NCBI GenBank assembly: GCA_019235415.1
Contig: JAFAKN010000162.1
Location: 1-36,712, forward strand
Direction of reading: 5' to 3'
Origin: Alphaproteobacteria bacterium
GTDB lineage: Bacteria > Pseudomonadota > Alphaproteobacteria > Reyranellales > Reyranellaceae
DNA: 36,712 bases
Shown: positions 25,101 to 33,200 of the stretch, piece by piece
How positions within the stretch are numbered: the stretch's first letter is position 1
How the letters are laid out: each line of letters starts with the position of its first letter
Made by a program: the position numbers and the translations under genes
Notes under the pieces: model-generated
Database searches by the model: none
What the model saw: the letters and a program-made list of their open reading frames with translations, nothing else
What the model was told of the DNA's origin: nothing

Positions 25101-26379
25101 TCTTCAGCGCCTCGCGATAGTAGGCCTCGGCCTCGCGCTGCTTACCCTGCCGGCGCAGCAGGTCGCCCATCAGGGCCTGGGCAAGCGGCCTCTCCTTGCC
25201 GGCCCGCTCGGCCAAAGGCCGCAAGATCTTCTCCGCCTGGGCGATGTCGTTGCGGTCACGCAGCGCGACGGCCTCGTGATAGGCCGACCAGAAGTTGGCC
25301 GAATCGAGAGCCGCGGCCCACTCGGACTGGCGGTCGGGTGCCAGCCGGATCGCCTTCATCAGCTGATCGCGCGCCTCGGCGAAGCGCTCCTGGCGCAGTC
25401 GAACGATTCCAATTCCGGCGATCGCATCAACATTGTTCGGGTCGGTCTGCAGGACGCCCTCGAAGCGGGCGATGGCTTGGTCGTTGAACCCCTGGTCCGA
25501 CAGCTTGTAGGCCTCGTTCACGGCGACGGCCAACGGGTCCTGCTTGACCGGGCGAAGCGAGCCCGCGAGCTTGTCGCGCATCAAGGTGTCGCCCGGGAAA
25601 CGCTTCAGGTACGACTCGTAGAACGGCCGATCCTGCGGGCCGATCGACAGCCACAGCATGGCCTGCCTCATGGCCTCGAAGGCGGCTTGGCCGACAGCCG
25701 GATCGCCCGCGAGATCGGCCAGCATCACGATCCCTTCGCGACGGGTCTGCTCGTTGTAGGTCAGCACCCGGGCGTAGGCGAATTTGACCCGCGACGTGGC
25801 AAAGCTGCGCTCGGCCAAAGCCTTGAGCCGGAGCCTTGCCTCCTCCCAACCGGCGCCCGTGCCGGCCAGCGTCTCGTAGTACTCGACGGCGAGATCGAAC
25901 GGCGGCGGCCCGCCGCGAAAGGCGCGTTGATAGGCAGCAATGGCGCGATCATAAGCGCCACCGGCGGCAAGCCGGCGCGCCTCGGCGAGGGCCGCGTCAT
26001 CGGTCTGGCCGACGGCCATGGCGCGCTCCAGCTCGGCCGCCCGCGGGTCGTTGGGATCGATCTGCTTGAGGCGCGAGACGGTCGTGCGGACCTGATCGAA
26101 GTTCTGGTTTTGCAGCTCGATCGAGCCGAGCTGGAACAGGGCTTCGGCATTGTCCGGCTGGCTTTCCAGGATCTTGCGCAGCGACTGGGCCGCCAGATCG
26201 AAGCGGTTGCGCTCCCGCCACATCGCAGCCTGCTCGAACAGAAGGCCGTAAACCGCAGAAGAGTCCGGCGTAGTGGTCGCAGGCGGATAGGCCGCCAGGG
26301 CTTGGTGGGGCAGCGAAACAGCAATGACGGCGCCGGCAAGAGCGCTGGCAATGGCTCCGGTCGATCCCGAGCGCGCCAT
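22174..26379 (-). CDS. bcsC: Cellulose synthase outer-membrane export subunit BcsC (TPR plus beta-barrel)
   Basis: The 1401-residue protein starts with a signal peptide (MARSGSTGAIASALAGAVIA, cleavage after HQALA). A long array of tetratricopeptide repeats follows (about residues 40-830, for example NAEALFQLGSIELQNQNFDQ and NRDALVGLYQVLTSQGRD). Next is a Pro/Ala/Ser/Thr-rich linker (about 890-1030). The BCSC_C beta-barrel domain runs from DPLGREINRELVALK to the end, closing with the alternating strand YQYDQGTILLFVRSAIN. The TPR part scaffolds in the periplasm and the barrel forms the glucan exit pore. The start at 26379 sits 38 bases after the bcsB stop. It is somewhat longer than the roughly 1150-1300 residues usual in the family, mainly through the linker. 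Confidence 0.93.
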   Translation of the reverse strand: MARSGSTGAIASALAGAVIAVSLPHQALAAYPPATTTPDSSAVYGLLFEQAAMWRERNRFDLAAQSLRKILESQPDNAEALFQLGSIELQNQNFDQVRTTVSRLKQIDPNDPRAAELERAMAVGQTDDAALAEARRLAAGGAYDRAIAAYQRAFRGGPPPFDLAVEYYETLAGTGAGWEEARLRLKALAERSFATSRVKFAYARVLTYNEQTRREGIVMLADLAGDPAVGQAAFEAMRQAMLWLSIGPQDRPFYESYLKRFPGDTLMRDKLAGSLRPVKQDPLAVAVNEAYKLSDQGFNDQAIARFEGVLQTDPNNVDAIAGIGIVRLRQERFAEARDQLMKAIRLAPDRQSEWAAALDSANFWSAYHEAVALRDRNDIAQAEKILRPLAERAGKERPLAQALMGDLLRRQGKQREAEAYYREALKSDPANRDALVGLYQVLTSQGRDTRSEPLLANLDATTRNRIQADGAQAAAASLRVQAKGLERSQPDRAEALYRQSIQMEPSDPWAKYELAKVLASQGRVAEAQPLIDELVASGRPESLFAAAVYYSEQQRTGEAVALLDQIPPNQRSARMNALRNDLRTAGDTDALVAAAKAGDAAARATIISRANDPKATTVQLANSALSLAKIGEKAQAMAIVRRLMARNDLSSDTMRLMFYASMEAGQDSEANSVLARMSRGTGTASRDVVGLQESLAIRQADRLREQKNLGAAYDVLVPYVSGAAPGVAARLALARVYKDSGYSEEAIQVLDGIMVSRPADAATLQEAVNIAIDLKKYERAKVWLAEAMRLQPQDPRLYMVQARLLKAQGDTSGARRALETALQLNRGMRQSDAGSAPLSAAPREQPVSVAESEGKVGDGRVIAMGDAVEMVSLNPDGRNADGETMAEFERRVAARRPQQPSTQPPPATTSAPEVLSIEPRVPLAVPAVLTSQAAPPRRQTVSLTEIAQAAPVAAPVQVAQSPLVPLRRPGDSGFASSGVTAPTAPSVTVPATPGPYTPPAGAPPTGLGPLVAPPGGPSASPGDADPLGREINRELVALKRATSPVIDAGIGFRGRNGQSGFGQLTEFNVPLKMRIPIGNAAMIPLVMPVTLSSGPVPSNSTLAQFGANAILPNSNFFQGPGSTSAAGAALDLGFEWGRLSLDVGSTPLGFPVSNVVGGVAWNQPLGDTFNLRLEASRRPVTDSLLSYAGTTDPITNTTWGGVLRAGAETIGSYDDGMLGIYAKFAYGNYTGTNVAPNQSYELTAGGYYRAVKEENQELKIGLSGTYLSYNQNLSQFTLGQGGYFSPQAFYSLTIPIDWNDAVGKFKYNAGGAIGVQNIQQNASPFFPTSYTLQNAANLAATTNNTLPVYLTTNTTSLAFALRLGFEYAVNDRTSIGGKANFDNSYQYDQGTILLFVRSAIN

Positions 26380-26417
26380 CTGCTTCGTCAACCCCCAATC
26401 CAAACCAGAGCCCAATC

Positions 26418-29282
26418 CTAGGCTCTGCGCGCCAGCAGCTTGTTCGCGTGATAAGCGGCGAATCGCTGAATGGTAACTGCGAAGATCAGTATAGCACAAA
26501 TAATCAAAATGAAGGCAGCAGGTCCAAAAGAGCCTGCAAGCCACTGAATTCTCCACCAAATCGGAAGTTGCCCGACGAATTTTCTCCGGTTTGACGTGTA
26601 AAATTCACCGCGACCGTCGGTAAAATAGAAAAAGTCGCCCTGGATCTTGGACGTGATGTCCGGGTCTTCCCACTGCTTGGTCATCTCGACCAAGGCTTGG
26701 CCGTTGTTGCCGCCGATCGCCACGACGATCCGGTTGGCGTCAAGCGGCGACCAGTAGCTCGACATGTAGGCGTACGGCTTGCCGAGATTCATGCGCGCGA
26801 GCTCGACCGCGGCGCCGGCGTAGTATGGCGCCCGTGGATCGAAAGGTTGGAACAGCCGCTGGAAGAAACTCGGCTGGGGCACGGCGCTGACGCTGGTGCT
26901 GGTGATGTGGACGGAATTGTAGGACTCCCACTTGCGCAGCAAGCTGTCCGGCGAATCGAGGCCGACGACGATGAGGTTGCGGTCGGCGACGGTGTCCACA
27001 TGCGCCGCGTCGACGATGGCATAGCGAGTCGCTGGAATGCCCGTGTCGTCGGCGATCTTGCCCAGGATATTCAGGAACGCCTGCACCTCTTCGGCCGACG
27101 GCGCTTCCGAGACCACGAAGGCTGTGTCCGACAGATCAGCCAGCCGCGAGAACGGAAAGCCCGAGTTGGCGAACAGCGCGAGGTTGGGGAATGCCGCGAA
27201 ATGGGCGACGTGCGTGAGATCGATCAGCGAATCGGGATCGATGCCGGTTCGGTCGCTCCATTCGAGGCTGGTGCAGTCGGCGCTCTGCGAAGCTCGAAGC
27301 TCGAAGACGAAGTCGAGACGGTTCGAGCTGAACAGCTGATAGCCGGGCAGGATCACCTGGCTCACGCGGTCGTCCGCCCTCCCGGGAAACAGCCATTCCT
27401 TCAAGCGGGACAGCACCTTCAGCTTGGGTTCGAGCGGCACCTCGCCCGCGATCCGCTGGTTGAGGTAGACGAACAGCCGCGAATTGCCGGCATCGATCCA
27501 GGTGTCGTCGGCGCGATGAAGCCTCAGATAGAGCGTGCCGCCCGACAGCGCGCCGAAGAACAGGTCGGGTGCGGTACGAAACGACACCTGCGGCGAGTCC
27601 GCGATTCGCCTCCCATTGAGCGAAGATGGCGCGACCAGATCGCCGAGCCGCACCGGATGGTCGGTCGAGATCCACTTCGGCGCGTCGTAAGGCTTGCGCG
27701 GCGGCGGCAATGGATCGCGGGCCGCGGTCCAGCCACCGGAAAGATGCTGTGCCCCCAGGGCCAATGTCGCAGCAGCGGTCTGCAGCTCGGCCGCGTTGGC
27801 GCCGATGACCAGCAGCAGCTTGCTGTCGACCTGGGCCGGATTGGTGATGACGGCAAGGCGGGGGCCCTCGCCGGGAATCGAGGCGACACCTGGCGGATAG
27901 CGGTCGGCAAGCACGAACACGATGGCGTTGGTGGCGGGCAGACCGTCGAACACGACGGGAAACGTGGCACCCTTGTACTGCGCGATCAGGCCGAAGTAGC
28001 CGGCCACCATCCCGGCCGCCTGCAGGATTTCCGGGGCCGGGCTCGCCGGCATCACGAACGGCAGCGTCAGCGTCAGCGGATCCTTGGGATCGACGAAGGG
28101 CCGCGGCAGGAAGGCAAGATCGTCGGCCAGCGGCAGGCGCGCGGCGCTGAGATACACGAACGAGTTGGGCTCGATGTTCACCCAGAAGGCTTTGTCCCGG
28201 GCGATCTTGCAGGCATCGGCGCCTTGGCCCTTCAGCGCGAAGCGAAACTGCAAGCGGTTGTCGGTTGCCAGCAGGGCCGGACTGAAGGTGAACTCGGTGC
28301 GCGATTTTGGCCCCTTCGACTTGCCGATGGCCACGCTGCCCACCGGCTCGTTGTTGAGCAGCACGGAGAGCTCGCCTTCGTCCCGGGCAACCGCCTGCGA
28401 GTAGCTGAAGATCAGGCTGACGCGGGATCCCACGAAGGCATCGTCCTGTCGGGCCGTGAACGACACGCTCGCTTCAGCCGCCGTGCCTTCGAGGTGCAGG
28501 CCCTCCGATCGGCCCATGTCGCGCAGCCGAATGATCTGGCCTCGGCTGTCCGCCGAGCCCGCGAACATCGGGTAAGTGGAAGAGGACTGCACCGGTGGCA
28601 AGTCGCGCAGCGGCGGAACGACCACGCGAGGTGTCGGAGGCGGCGTGACGCTCGCCGCCGGCGCAGCCCCCGCTGCCGGCGTCGCCTGGGCAGGAGCGAC
28701 CCGACCGGGCGCCGCCTGGACAGAAACCGGTGGTGCAGGAGCGGACTGGGCAGGTGCCGGTTGAGGCGCCGCCGTTGCGGGCAGCGGCGAGGCCTGCGGA
28801 ATGGTGGGAGGCACGATCGGGGTGGCCACATCCTGTGGCGGCAGCGGCGTGGTCGTGGGCAAGGGGGCAAGCGGCTGGGCCGGCGGCATCGCCGGGGCGA
28901 CACCACCGGGATTGCCCGCGCTGGCTCCCGGCGCGGCGGCCGGTGGAGGGGATGCCGGCGAAGCCGGCGCCTGTGGCCCAGCAGCAGGCGAACTGGCAGC
29001 AGGCGAACTGGCAGCGGGCTGCGCCGGCGCGCGTTGGCCCTGGTTGTCCGGTTGCGGAATGATCGCTACGCCCGACGGGATCGTCGGAAACGTCGAGGGC
29101 AATTCGAACTTCTGCTGTGCTTGCGCTCCCGACGTCGGCGGAGCCGTGGAAAAGAGCATCGGCAGCTGGCCGCTCGATGGCGGCTTGTCCCCGGCTTGCT
29201 GCGCCGATGCCGCCAGCAGGCCGCCCCCGAGAACGCTCATGAGAACGCCCATGACCGCGGCCGCCGTGGCTAGCCGGTTCAT
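26418..29282 (-). CDS. bcsB: Cellulose synthase periplasmic regulatory subunit BcsB
   Basis: The 954-residue protein has a signal peptide (MNRLATAAAVMGVLMSVLGG, cleavage after ASA), then a Pro/Ala-rich linker (about residues 80-222). The BcsB carbohydrate-binding and flavodoxin-like domains follow, with segments FTARQDDAFVGSRVSLIFSY, NDFVYL-like and FVLADRYPPGV. A C-terminal membrane anchor comes last (GPAAFILIICAILIFAVTIQ). BcsB binds BcsA through this anchor and guides the glucan through the periplasm. Its ATG overlaps the bcsA stop (ATGA). It is longer than usual (roughly 700-800) because of the linker. The last 200 bases are unusually AT-rich relative to the rest of the gene. Confidence 0.92.
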   Translation of the reverse strand: MNRLATAAAVMGVLMSVLGGGLLAASAQQAGDKPPSSGQLPMLFSTAPPTSGAQAQQKFELPSTFPTIPSGVAIIPQPDNQGQRAPAQPAASSPAASSPAAGPQAPASPASPPPAAAPGASAGNPGGVAPAMPPAQPLAPLPTTTPLPPQDVATPIVPPTIPQASPLPATAAPQPAPAQSAPAPPVSVQAAPGRVAPAQATPAAGAAPAASVTPPPTPRVVVPPLRDLPPVQSSSTYPMFAGSADSRGQIIRLRDMGRSEGLHLEGTAAEASVSFTARQDDAFVGSRVSLIFSYSQAVARDEGELSVLLNNEPVGSVAIGKSKGPKSRTEFTFSPALLATDNRLQFRFALKGQGADACKIARDKAFWVNIEPNSFVYLSAARLPLADDLAFLPRPFVDPKDPLTLTLPFVMPASPAPEILQAAGMVAGYFGLIAQYKGATFPVVFDGLPATNAIVFVLADRYPPGVASIPGEGPRLAVITNPAQVDSKLLLVIGANAAELQTAAATLALGAQHLSGGWTAARDPLPPPRKPYDAPKWISTDHPVRLGDLVAPSSLNGRRIADSPQVSFRTAPDLFFGALSGGTLYLRLHRADDTWIDAGNSRLFVYLNQRIAGEVPLEPKLKVLSRLKEWLFPGRADDRVSQVILPGYQLFSSNRLDFVFELRASQSADCTSLEWSDRTGIDPDSLIDLTHVAHFAAFPNLALFANSGFPFSRLADLSDTAFVVSEAPSAEEVQAFLNILGKIADDTGIPATRYAIVDAAHVDTVADRNLIVVGLDSPDSLLRKWESYNSVHITSTSVSAVPQPSFFQRLFQPFDPRAPYYAGAAVELARMNLGKPYAYMSSYWSPLDANRIVVAIGGNNGQALVEMTKQWEDPDITSKIQGDFFYFTDGRGEFYTSNRRKFVGQLPIWWRIQWLAGSFGPAAFILIICAILIFAVTIQRFAAYHANKLLARRA
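28617..29045 (-). other. Pro/Ala-rich low-complexity linker in BcsB
   Basis: Residues about 80-222 of BcsB are almost entirely Pro, Ala, Ser, Thr and Val, with short repeats such as PAASSPAAS. The segment lies between the signal-proximal region and the first folded domain. It is probably disordered in the periplasm. Confidence 0.8.
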
Positions 29283-31474
29283 GTCGCCTTGGCGGCCGCT
29301 CGTGGCATGTCGCTCGCGGCGGCCGGCTCGCGCTGTCCCTCTCGCTCTGGGGTGGCTCTCGGCTTGGGCCGCCGTGCCACAGTGGCGAGCGTGCGGATCG
29401 CCCGGATCAGGTCGGCCCACGACTTGCCCACGGTGTCGGGCGGACGGTCGTCCCAGCCCAGCCAGGCATCGGCGCGGCCAAACACCGCGCTCACGATGGT
29501 GCGCTCCTCGTCGAGCGAGGTCGGCTTGAACTCCAGGCGAACTTCGCGGCCCTTCACCCCGATGATGCGGGCCGGCACGCTGGAATTGCCTTCGATCTGC
29601 TCGAAATTGATGACCACCTGCTCGTCGATCGACATGTCTTCGGCGAGGTCGTCCATGCGCAGCATGCCGCCGCCCAGCGAAAGATCCTCGGTACGTCCCA
29701 TCAACGAACGCCGGCCGTCGAAGTAGAGCGCCACGGGCTGGCGGATGCGAATGCGCGGCTGCGTCCTGACTTGCCGCCGCTCCAGTCCGACGGCGAGAGC
29801 GGCCAGCACGCTGAAAGCGCTGTAGCAGCACCAGAACAGGTTCATCAGAAGCACACTGGTGTCGCCGGGAAACAGCTCGGTGAAGTTCAAGCGGTATATG
29901 CCGATTGCAATGGCGCCCAGCAGCACCATGACCAGGGCCACCAGGGGCCGCATCACTTGCAGGTCGTAGACTTCGCTTTCGAGAATGCCGCCTTTGGCGG
30001 TCACGTTGAACTTGCCGGCCTTGGGGTTGATCAGCGCGAGCAGAGTGGGCGCCATGATGTGGAACAGCAGGACGTTGTCGTAGATCTCGCCCCAGAACGA
30101 ATAGCGATACCTGCCGTACAGGCGCGACTGGGTGCCGAGCGTGTGAAAGATGTGCGGTCCGGCATAGACCATGACCATGAGCGCGCTGGCGACGATGATG
30201 TTCTGCGAGGTCAGCAGATAGGCGACCGGCGCCGTGAGGAAGACGAAGCGCGGCAGCGGAAACAGGAAATACATCATGGCGTTCAGGTAGCAGATGCGCT
30301 GCCCGAAGCTCAGCCCGCGGCCCAACAGCGGATTGTCCATGCGGAAGATCTGGATCATGCCGCGTGCCCAGCGCATGCGCTGGCCGATATGGATCGACAG
30401 CCGTTCCGTCGCGAGCCCCGCGGCCAGGGGGAAGCGCAGATACGCAGTGTGCCAGCCGCGCCGGTGCATGCGCAGCGAGGTGTGGGCGTCCTCGGTCACG
30501 GTCTCGACGGCGATGCCGCCGATCTCGGTCAGGGCCTCGCGGCTGAGCACGGCGCAGGAGCCGCAGAAGAAGGTGGCGTTCCAGAAGTCGTTGCCGGGCT
30601 GGATCAGGCCGTAGAACAGCTGGCCCTCGTTCGGCACCCGGCCGAAGGTGCCGAGGTTGCGCTCGAACGGATCGGGCGAATAGAAGTAGTGCGGCGTCTG
30701 CAGCATGCCGAGCTTGCGGTCCTCCAGGAACCAGCCGACCGTCATCTGCAGGAAGGCCCGCGTCGGCACGTGATCGCAGTCGAAGATGGCTACGAGCTCG
30801 CCCTTGGTGATGCTAAGCGCATGGTTGATGTTGCCCGCCTTGGCATGCGCGTTGTTCTGGCGAATGATGTAGCCGCAACCCGCCTGCTCGGCGAAACGGG
30901 CGAATTCCGGTCGACGGCCGTCGTCGAGGATGTAGACGCGGAACTTGTCGGGCGGATAGTCCATCGCCATGGCCGCCAGGACCGACGGCTTCACGACGTC
31001 CAGGCTTTCGTTGTACGTGGGAACGAACACGTCGACGGTGGGCCATTCGTCTACCGAGGCCGGCATCTTCGCGGGGCGTCGCTCGAGCGGCCACAACACC
31101 TGGAAGTAGCCGATCATCAGCACGATCCAGGCATAGAGCTCCGCGGCGTAGAGGCCGTAGCCGAACATCATGTCGAACGGGTCGACGAAGCCCAGCGTCT
31201 CGGTGGTGCGCCACCACAGATAGCGTGTCGACACCAGCGCCGACAGCGCGACGATGATCAGGGTGGCGAGCCGATCCTGGAAGCGATTGACGACGAAGAA
31301 GAGGATGGCCGTGAAAATGCCGAATGCCGCCTGGCTCTGCAGGTCGAACGGCGTGATGACCACGAAGGCCGCCGCCATCACGCCGACCAGCGCCAGGAGC
31401 AGGTACAAGAGCCGCAGTCCGATGGGAAACTTGGCGTACTTCCGCTCGATGAGATGCACGTCCTGGTTTGTCAT
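29279..31474 (-). CDS. bcsA: Cellulose synthase catalytic subunit BcsA with PilZ domain
   Basis: The 731-residue membrane glycosyltransferase (GT2) polymerises UDP-glucose into beta-1,4-glucan and extrudes it. Four N-terminal membrane helices precede the catalytic loop, whose motifs are complete: YILDDGRR (Asp184-Asp185), FDCDH (Asp232 and Asp234), VTEDAHT (Thr327-Glu328-Asp329) and the Q-x-x-R-W motif IGQRMRWARG (Gln365, Arg368, Trp369). Further helices follow. The C-terminal PilZ domain has R-x-x-x-R (Arg570, Arg574 in RTQPRIRIR) and D-x-S-x-G-G (Asp597 to Gly602 in EDLSLGGG), so activation by c-di-GMP is expected. The tail after about residue 690 is charged and proline-rich. Start overlaps the bcsQ stop by 4 bases. 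Confidence 0.97.
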   Translation of the reverse strand: MTNQDVHLIERKYAKFPIGLRLLYLLLALVGVMAAAFVVITPFDLQSQAAFGIFTAILFFVVNRFQDRLATLIIVALSALVSTRYLWWRTTETLGFVDPFDMMFGYGLYAAELYAWIVLMIGYFQVLWPLERRPAKMPASVDEWPTVDVFVPTYNESLDVVKPSVLAAMAMDYPPDKFRVYILDDGRRPEFARFAEQAGCGYIIRQNNAHAKAGNINHALSITKGELVAIFDCDHVPTRAFLQMTVGWFLEDRKLGMLQTPHYFYSPDPFERNLGTFGRVPNEGQLFYGLIQPGNDFWNATFFCGSCAVLSREALTEIGGIAVETVTEDAHTSLRMHRRGWHTAYLRFPLAAGLATERLSIHIGQRMRWARGMIQIFRMDNPLLGRGLSFGQRICYLNAMMYFLFPLPRFVFLTAPVAYLLTSQNIIVASALMVMVYAGPHIFHTLGTQSRLYGRYRYSFWGEIYDNVLLFHIMAPTLLALINPKAGKFNVTAKGGILESEVYDLQVMRPLVALVMVLLGAIAIGIYRLNFTELFPGDTSVLLMNLFWCCYSAFSVLAALAVGLERRQVRTQPRIRIRQPVALYFDGRRSLMGRTEDLSLGGGMLRMDDLAEDMSIDEQVVINFEQIEGNSSVPARIIGVKGREVRLEFKPTSLDEERTIVSAVFGRADAWLGWDDRPPDTVGKSWADLIRAIRTLATVARRPKPRATPEREGQREPAAASDMPRAAAKAT

Positions 31475-32244
31475 CTCGATGCGTGTTCCGGACTAGGCAA
31501 CAGTTCGCGTATCGCAGCCGTCAGGCCGCGAATATCCGAGGCGGCCTTGCTCATGGGCGCGCGGTCCACCACCAGCTGCTGGTGAGCGACCGCGTCGCCG
31601 AACGTGTCGTCGTAGTTGACGATGCCGATCATAGTGCTTCCCAGACGCCGCCGCAGCAGGCCGACGACGTCGCGCGTCAGCTTCCGGCGCAGGTCCACCA
31701 TGTTGAAGACGTAGCGGACCGAGCGCGGATGATCCGGCGGTGGCGGCCCAAGGAAGCTCTGCGCCTCGACGGTGGGCAGCAGCGACACCGAGGTGGCATC
31801 GGCCTGCAAGATGACCACGTCCAGGGTGGACACGCCGCGGGTCTGGTCGAGGTAGACAGAAGGTCCGGGTGGCGTGTCGATGACCACCATGAAGCCGCGC
31901 TCGAGAAAGGGCGCAAGAGTTTGCTTGAGCCAGTTGAGGTTGCCTTCGAAATAGTCCGACACGGCGTGGAGCTGCGCCGGTGTCACCCGGCCGAACGGGA
32001 GGATCAGGAGGTTCCCCGTGCCGGGAATGATCGCCTCGCGCATGGACCGGCCGTTGATAAGGCACGGTGCAAGGCCGCGATCATCGCCCAGCTGCACCCC
32101 GAGATGCAGGCGCATGGAATTTTGGACGTCCAGATCGACGACCAGCACGCGATAGCCGCTGCGGGCCAGGACGCCCGCCACGTTGACACTGAGAGACGTC
32201 TTGCCCACTCCGCCTTTAGGCGAGCAGAAGCAGACGACCGACAT
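31471..32244 (-). CDS. bcsQ: Cellulose biosynthesis ParA/MinD-type ATPase BcsQ
   Basis: The 257-residue protein starts directly with the deviant Walker A motif VVCFCSPKGGVGKTSLSVNV (KGGVGKT at residues 10-16). It continues with GYRVLVVDLDVQNSMRLHLG and MVVIDTPPGPSVYLD (Walker A'/B region), as in ParA/MinD ATPases. BcsQ helps localise or assemble the cellulose secretion complex, at the pole in E. coli. Its ATG shares one base with the preceding gene's TAA (TAATG), and its TGA overlaps the bcsA ATG, so translation is coupled on both sides. Confidence 0.93.
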   Translation of the reverse strand: MSVVCFCSPKGGVGKTSLSVNVAGVLARSGYRVLVVDLDVQNSMRLHLGVQLGDDRGLAPCLINGRSMREAIIPGTGNLLILPFGRVTPAQLHAVSDYFEGNLNWLKQTLAPFLERGFMVVIDTPPGPSVYLDQTRGVSTLDVVILQADATSVSLLPTVEAQSFLGPPPPDHPRSVRYVFNMVDLRRKLTRDVVGLLRRRLGSTMIGIVNYDDTFGDAVAHQQLVVDRAPMSKAASDIRGLTAAIRELLPSPEHASR

Positions 32245-32714
32245 TAACCGGCCAGACGATCGAACAGCCCGTTGAGATCACCACTGGTCGGAGCGCCTGG
32301 AATTTCTTCGGCAGGTTTCGTGATGATGCGCCGGATGTCGCTCAACGATCGTTTCGAGGCCGCCCCCTGGTGCAGGCTCGCCAAAGGCGGACGCGCATGG
32401 GGCGGAAACTGGCCGGCGCCCTGTGGATATCCAAAGGCAAGCGCGGAATTGGGCGCGGGGTAGGTGCTGGCCGGGGTCATCGGGCGCGGGCCTTCGAAAA
32501 CTTCGCTCAGGATGTCCGAGCTCGACAGCCCGCGCTGGAGAGGTGCCGGCGAGTGCATGTCGGGCGTCGGCTCCGGTGGCCCCTTGGCGAAAACCGCGTC
32601 GATGAGAGGCGCCGACATCTGGTCGGTCGGGGACTCGAACTCGCGGTAGGACGAGCCCGAGCCGCCTGTCGCCTCGAGGAGATGCGCCACGTCATCGTTG
32701 TTCTTTATTGGCAT
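32244..32714 (-). CDS. Small proline-rich cellulose operon protein, BcsR/BcsP-like
   Basis: The 156-residue protein is the first gene of the bcs operon. Its N-terminus (KNNDDVAHLLEATGGSGSSY followed by REF) resembles the short BcsR/BcsP motif, in which a D-[IV]-x-x-L-[FL] helix is followed by a Gly and a Y-x-E turn. The rest is rich in Pro, Ser and Ala and likely disordered, ending with a possible amphipathic helix (KRSLSDIRRIITKPAEE) and DLNGLFDRLAG. In enterobacteria BcsR pairs with BcsQ to promote BcsA/BcsB assembly and c-di-GMP sensing. A similar regulatory partner role is inferred from position and the 1-base overlap with bcsQ. The name bcsP would be plausible but is not certain. Confidence 0.72.
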   Translation of the reverse strand: MPIKNNDDVAHLLEATGGSGSSYREFESPTDQMSAPLIDAVFAKGPPEPTPDMHSPAPLQRGLSSSDILSEVFEGPRPMTPASTYPAPNSALAFGYPQGAGQFPPHARPPLASLHQGAASKRSLSDIRRIITKPAEEIPGAPTSGDLNGLFDRLAG

Positions 32715-33200
32715 GCCAGGTCACTCCGCCTGTCGCTGTTTATCTACACCACATATCGCGGCACGTCATCCCGGCATACGCAATTGCAGGGGTTGCCGAC
32801 CTATCTTCAGCGTCGAGGTGCCAACGCAAGACGCGTGCGACCTTACCTGCTCCGGGGCGCGCGCCCTTTGGTGCCCCCGGCCTCTCTCGGCTAGGCTGCG
32901 TCTTCGCCAGTTCGATCTCTTGATCGTCCCACACGCCTGAGAATTCAATAGCGGGGGTTCTTGCCCGGAACAAAGGAGAATTTGCGGCGATAGTTCAGAA
33001 ACGCGCTTGCAGACCGAGCAGCGCTTGCCTAGCGTGCGGCGCTCGCGTGGGGAGCGCGCGCACTGGGACCGGGGACCGCTCGACAGCTGCGCCTCGGCCG
33101 CACGGAAACTGGGGCGCATGGATACAAATCGCTCGGGGCGAAGCAGGCTTTGGCGCCAAAAGGACTGGCAAGGCCGCAGTGAGGGGCGGATACCGAGACC
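32715..33200. promoter_or_regulatory. 486-base divergent regulatory region between bcs operon and GGDEF gene
   Basis: No supported gene lies here; short frames overlap without family features. It must hold the promoters of the bcs operon (minus) and the diguanylate cyclase (plus). A GGAG stands 9 bases before the first bcs ATG. A GTCATCCCGGCATACGCAAT stretch (32765-32784) resembles one arm of a palindromic repeat without a clear partner. No convincing -35/-10 pair was identified by eye. Confidence 0.5.

Noticed and set aside
23206-26421. 1071-codon open frame on the plus strand opposite bcsC
   Set aside because: It is exactly antisense to a well-supported TPR/barrel protein. Its translation is Arg/Gly/Leu/His-rich with no domains. 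Such frames are expected from GC-rich codon bias.
26697-29273. 858-codon open frame antisense to bcsB
   Set aside because: Low-complexity Arg/Gly-rich translation with no family features, opposite a strong gene.
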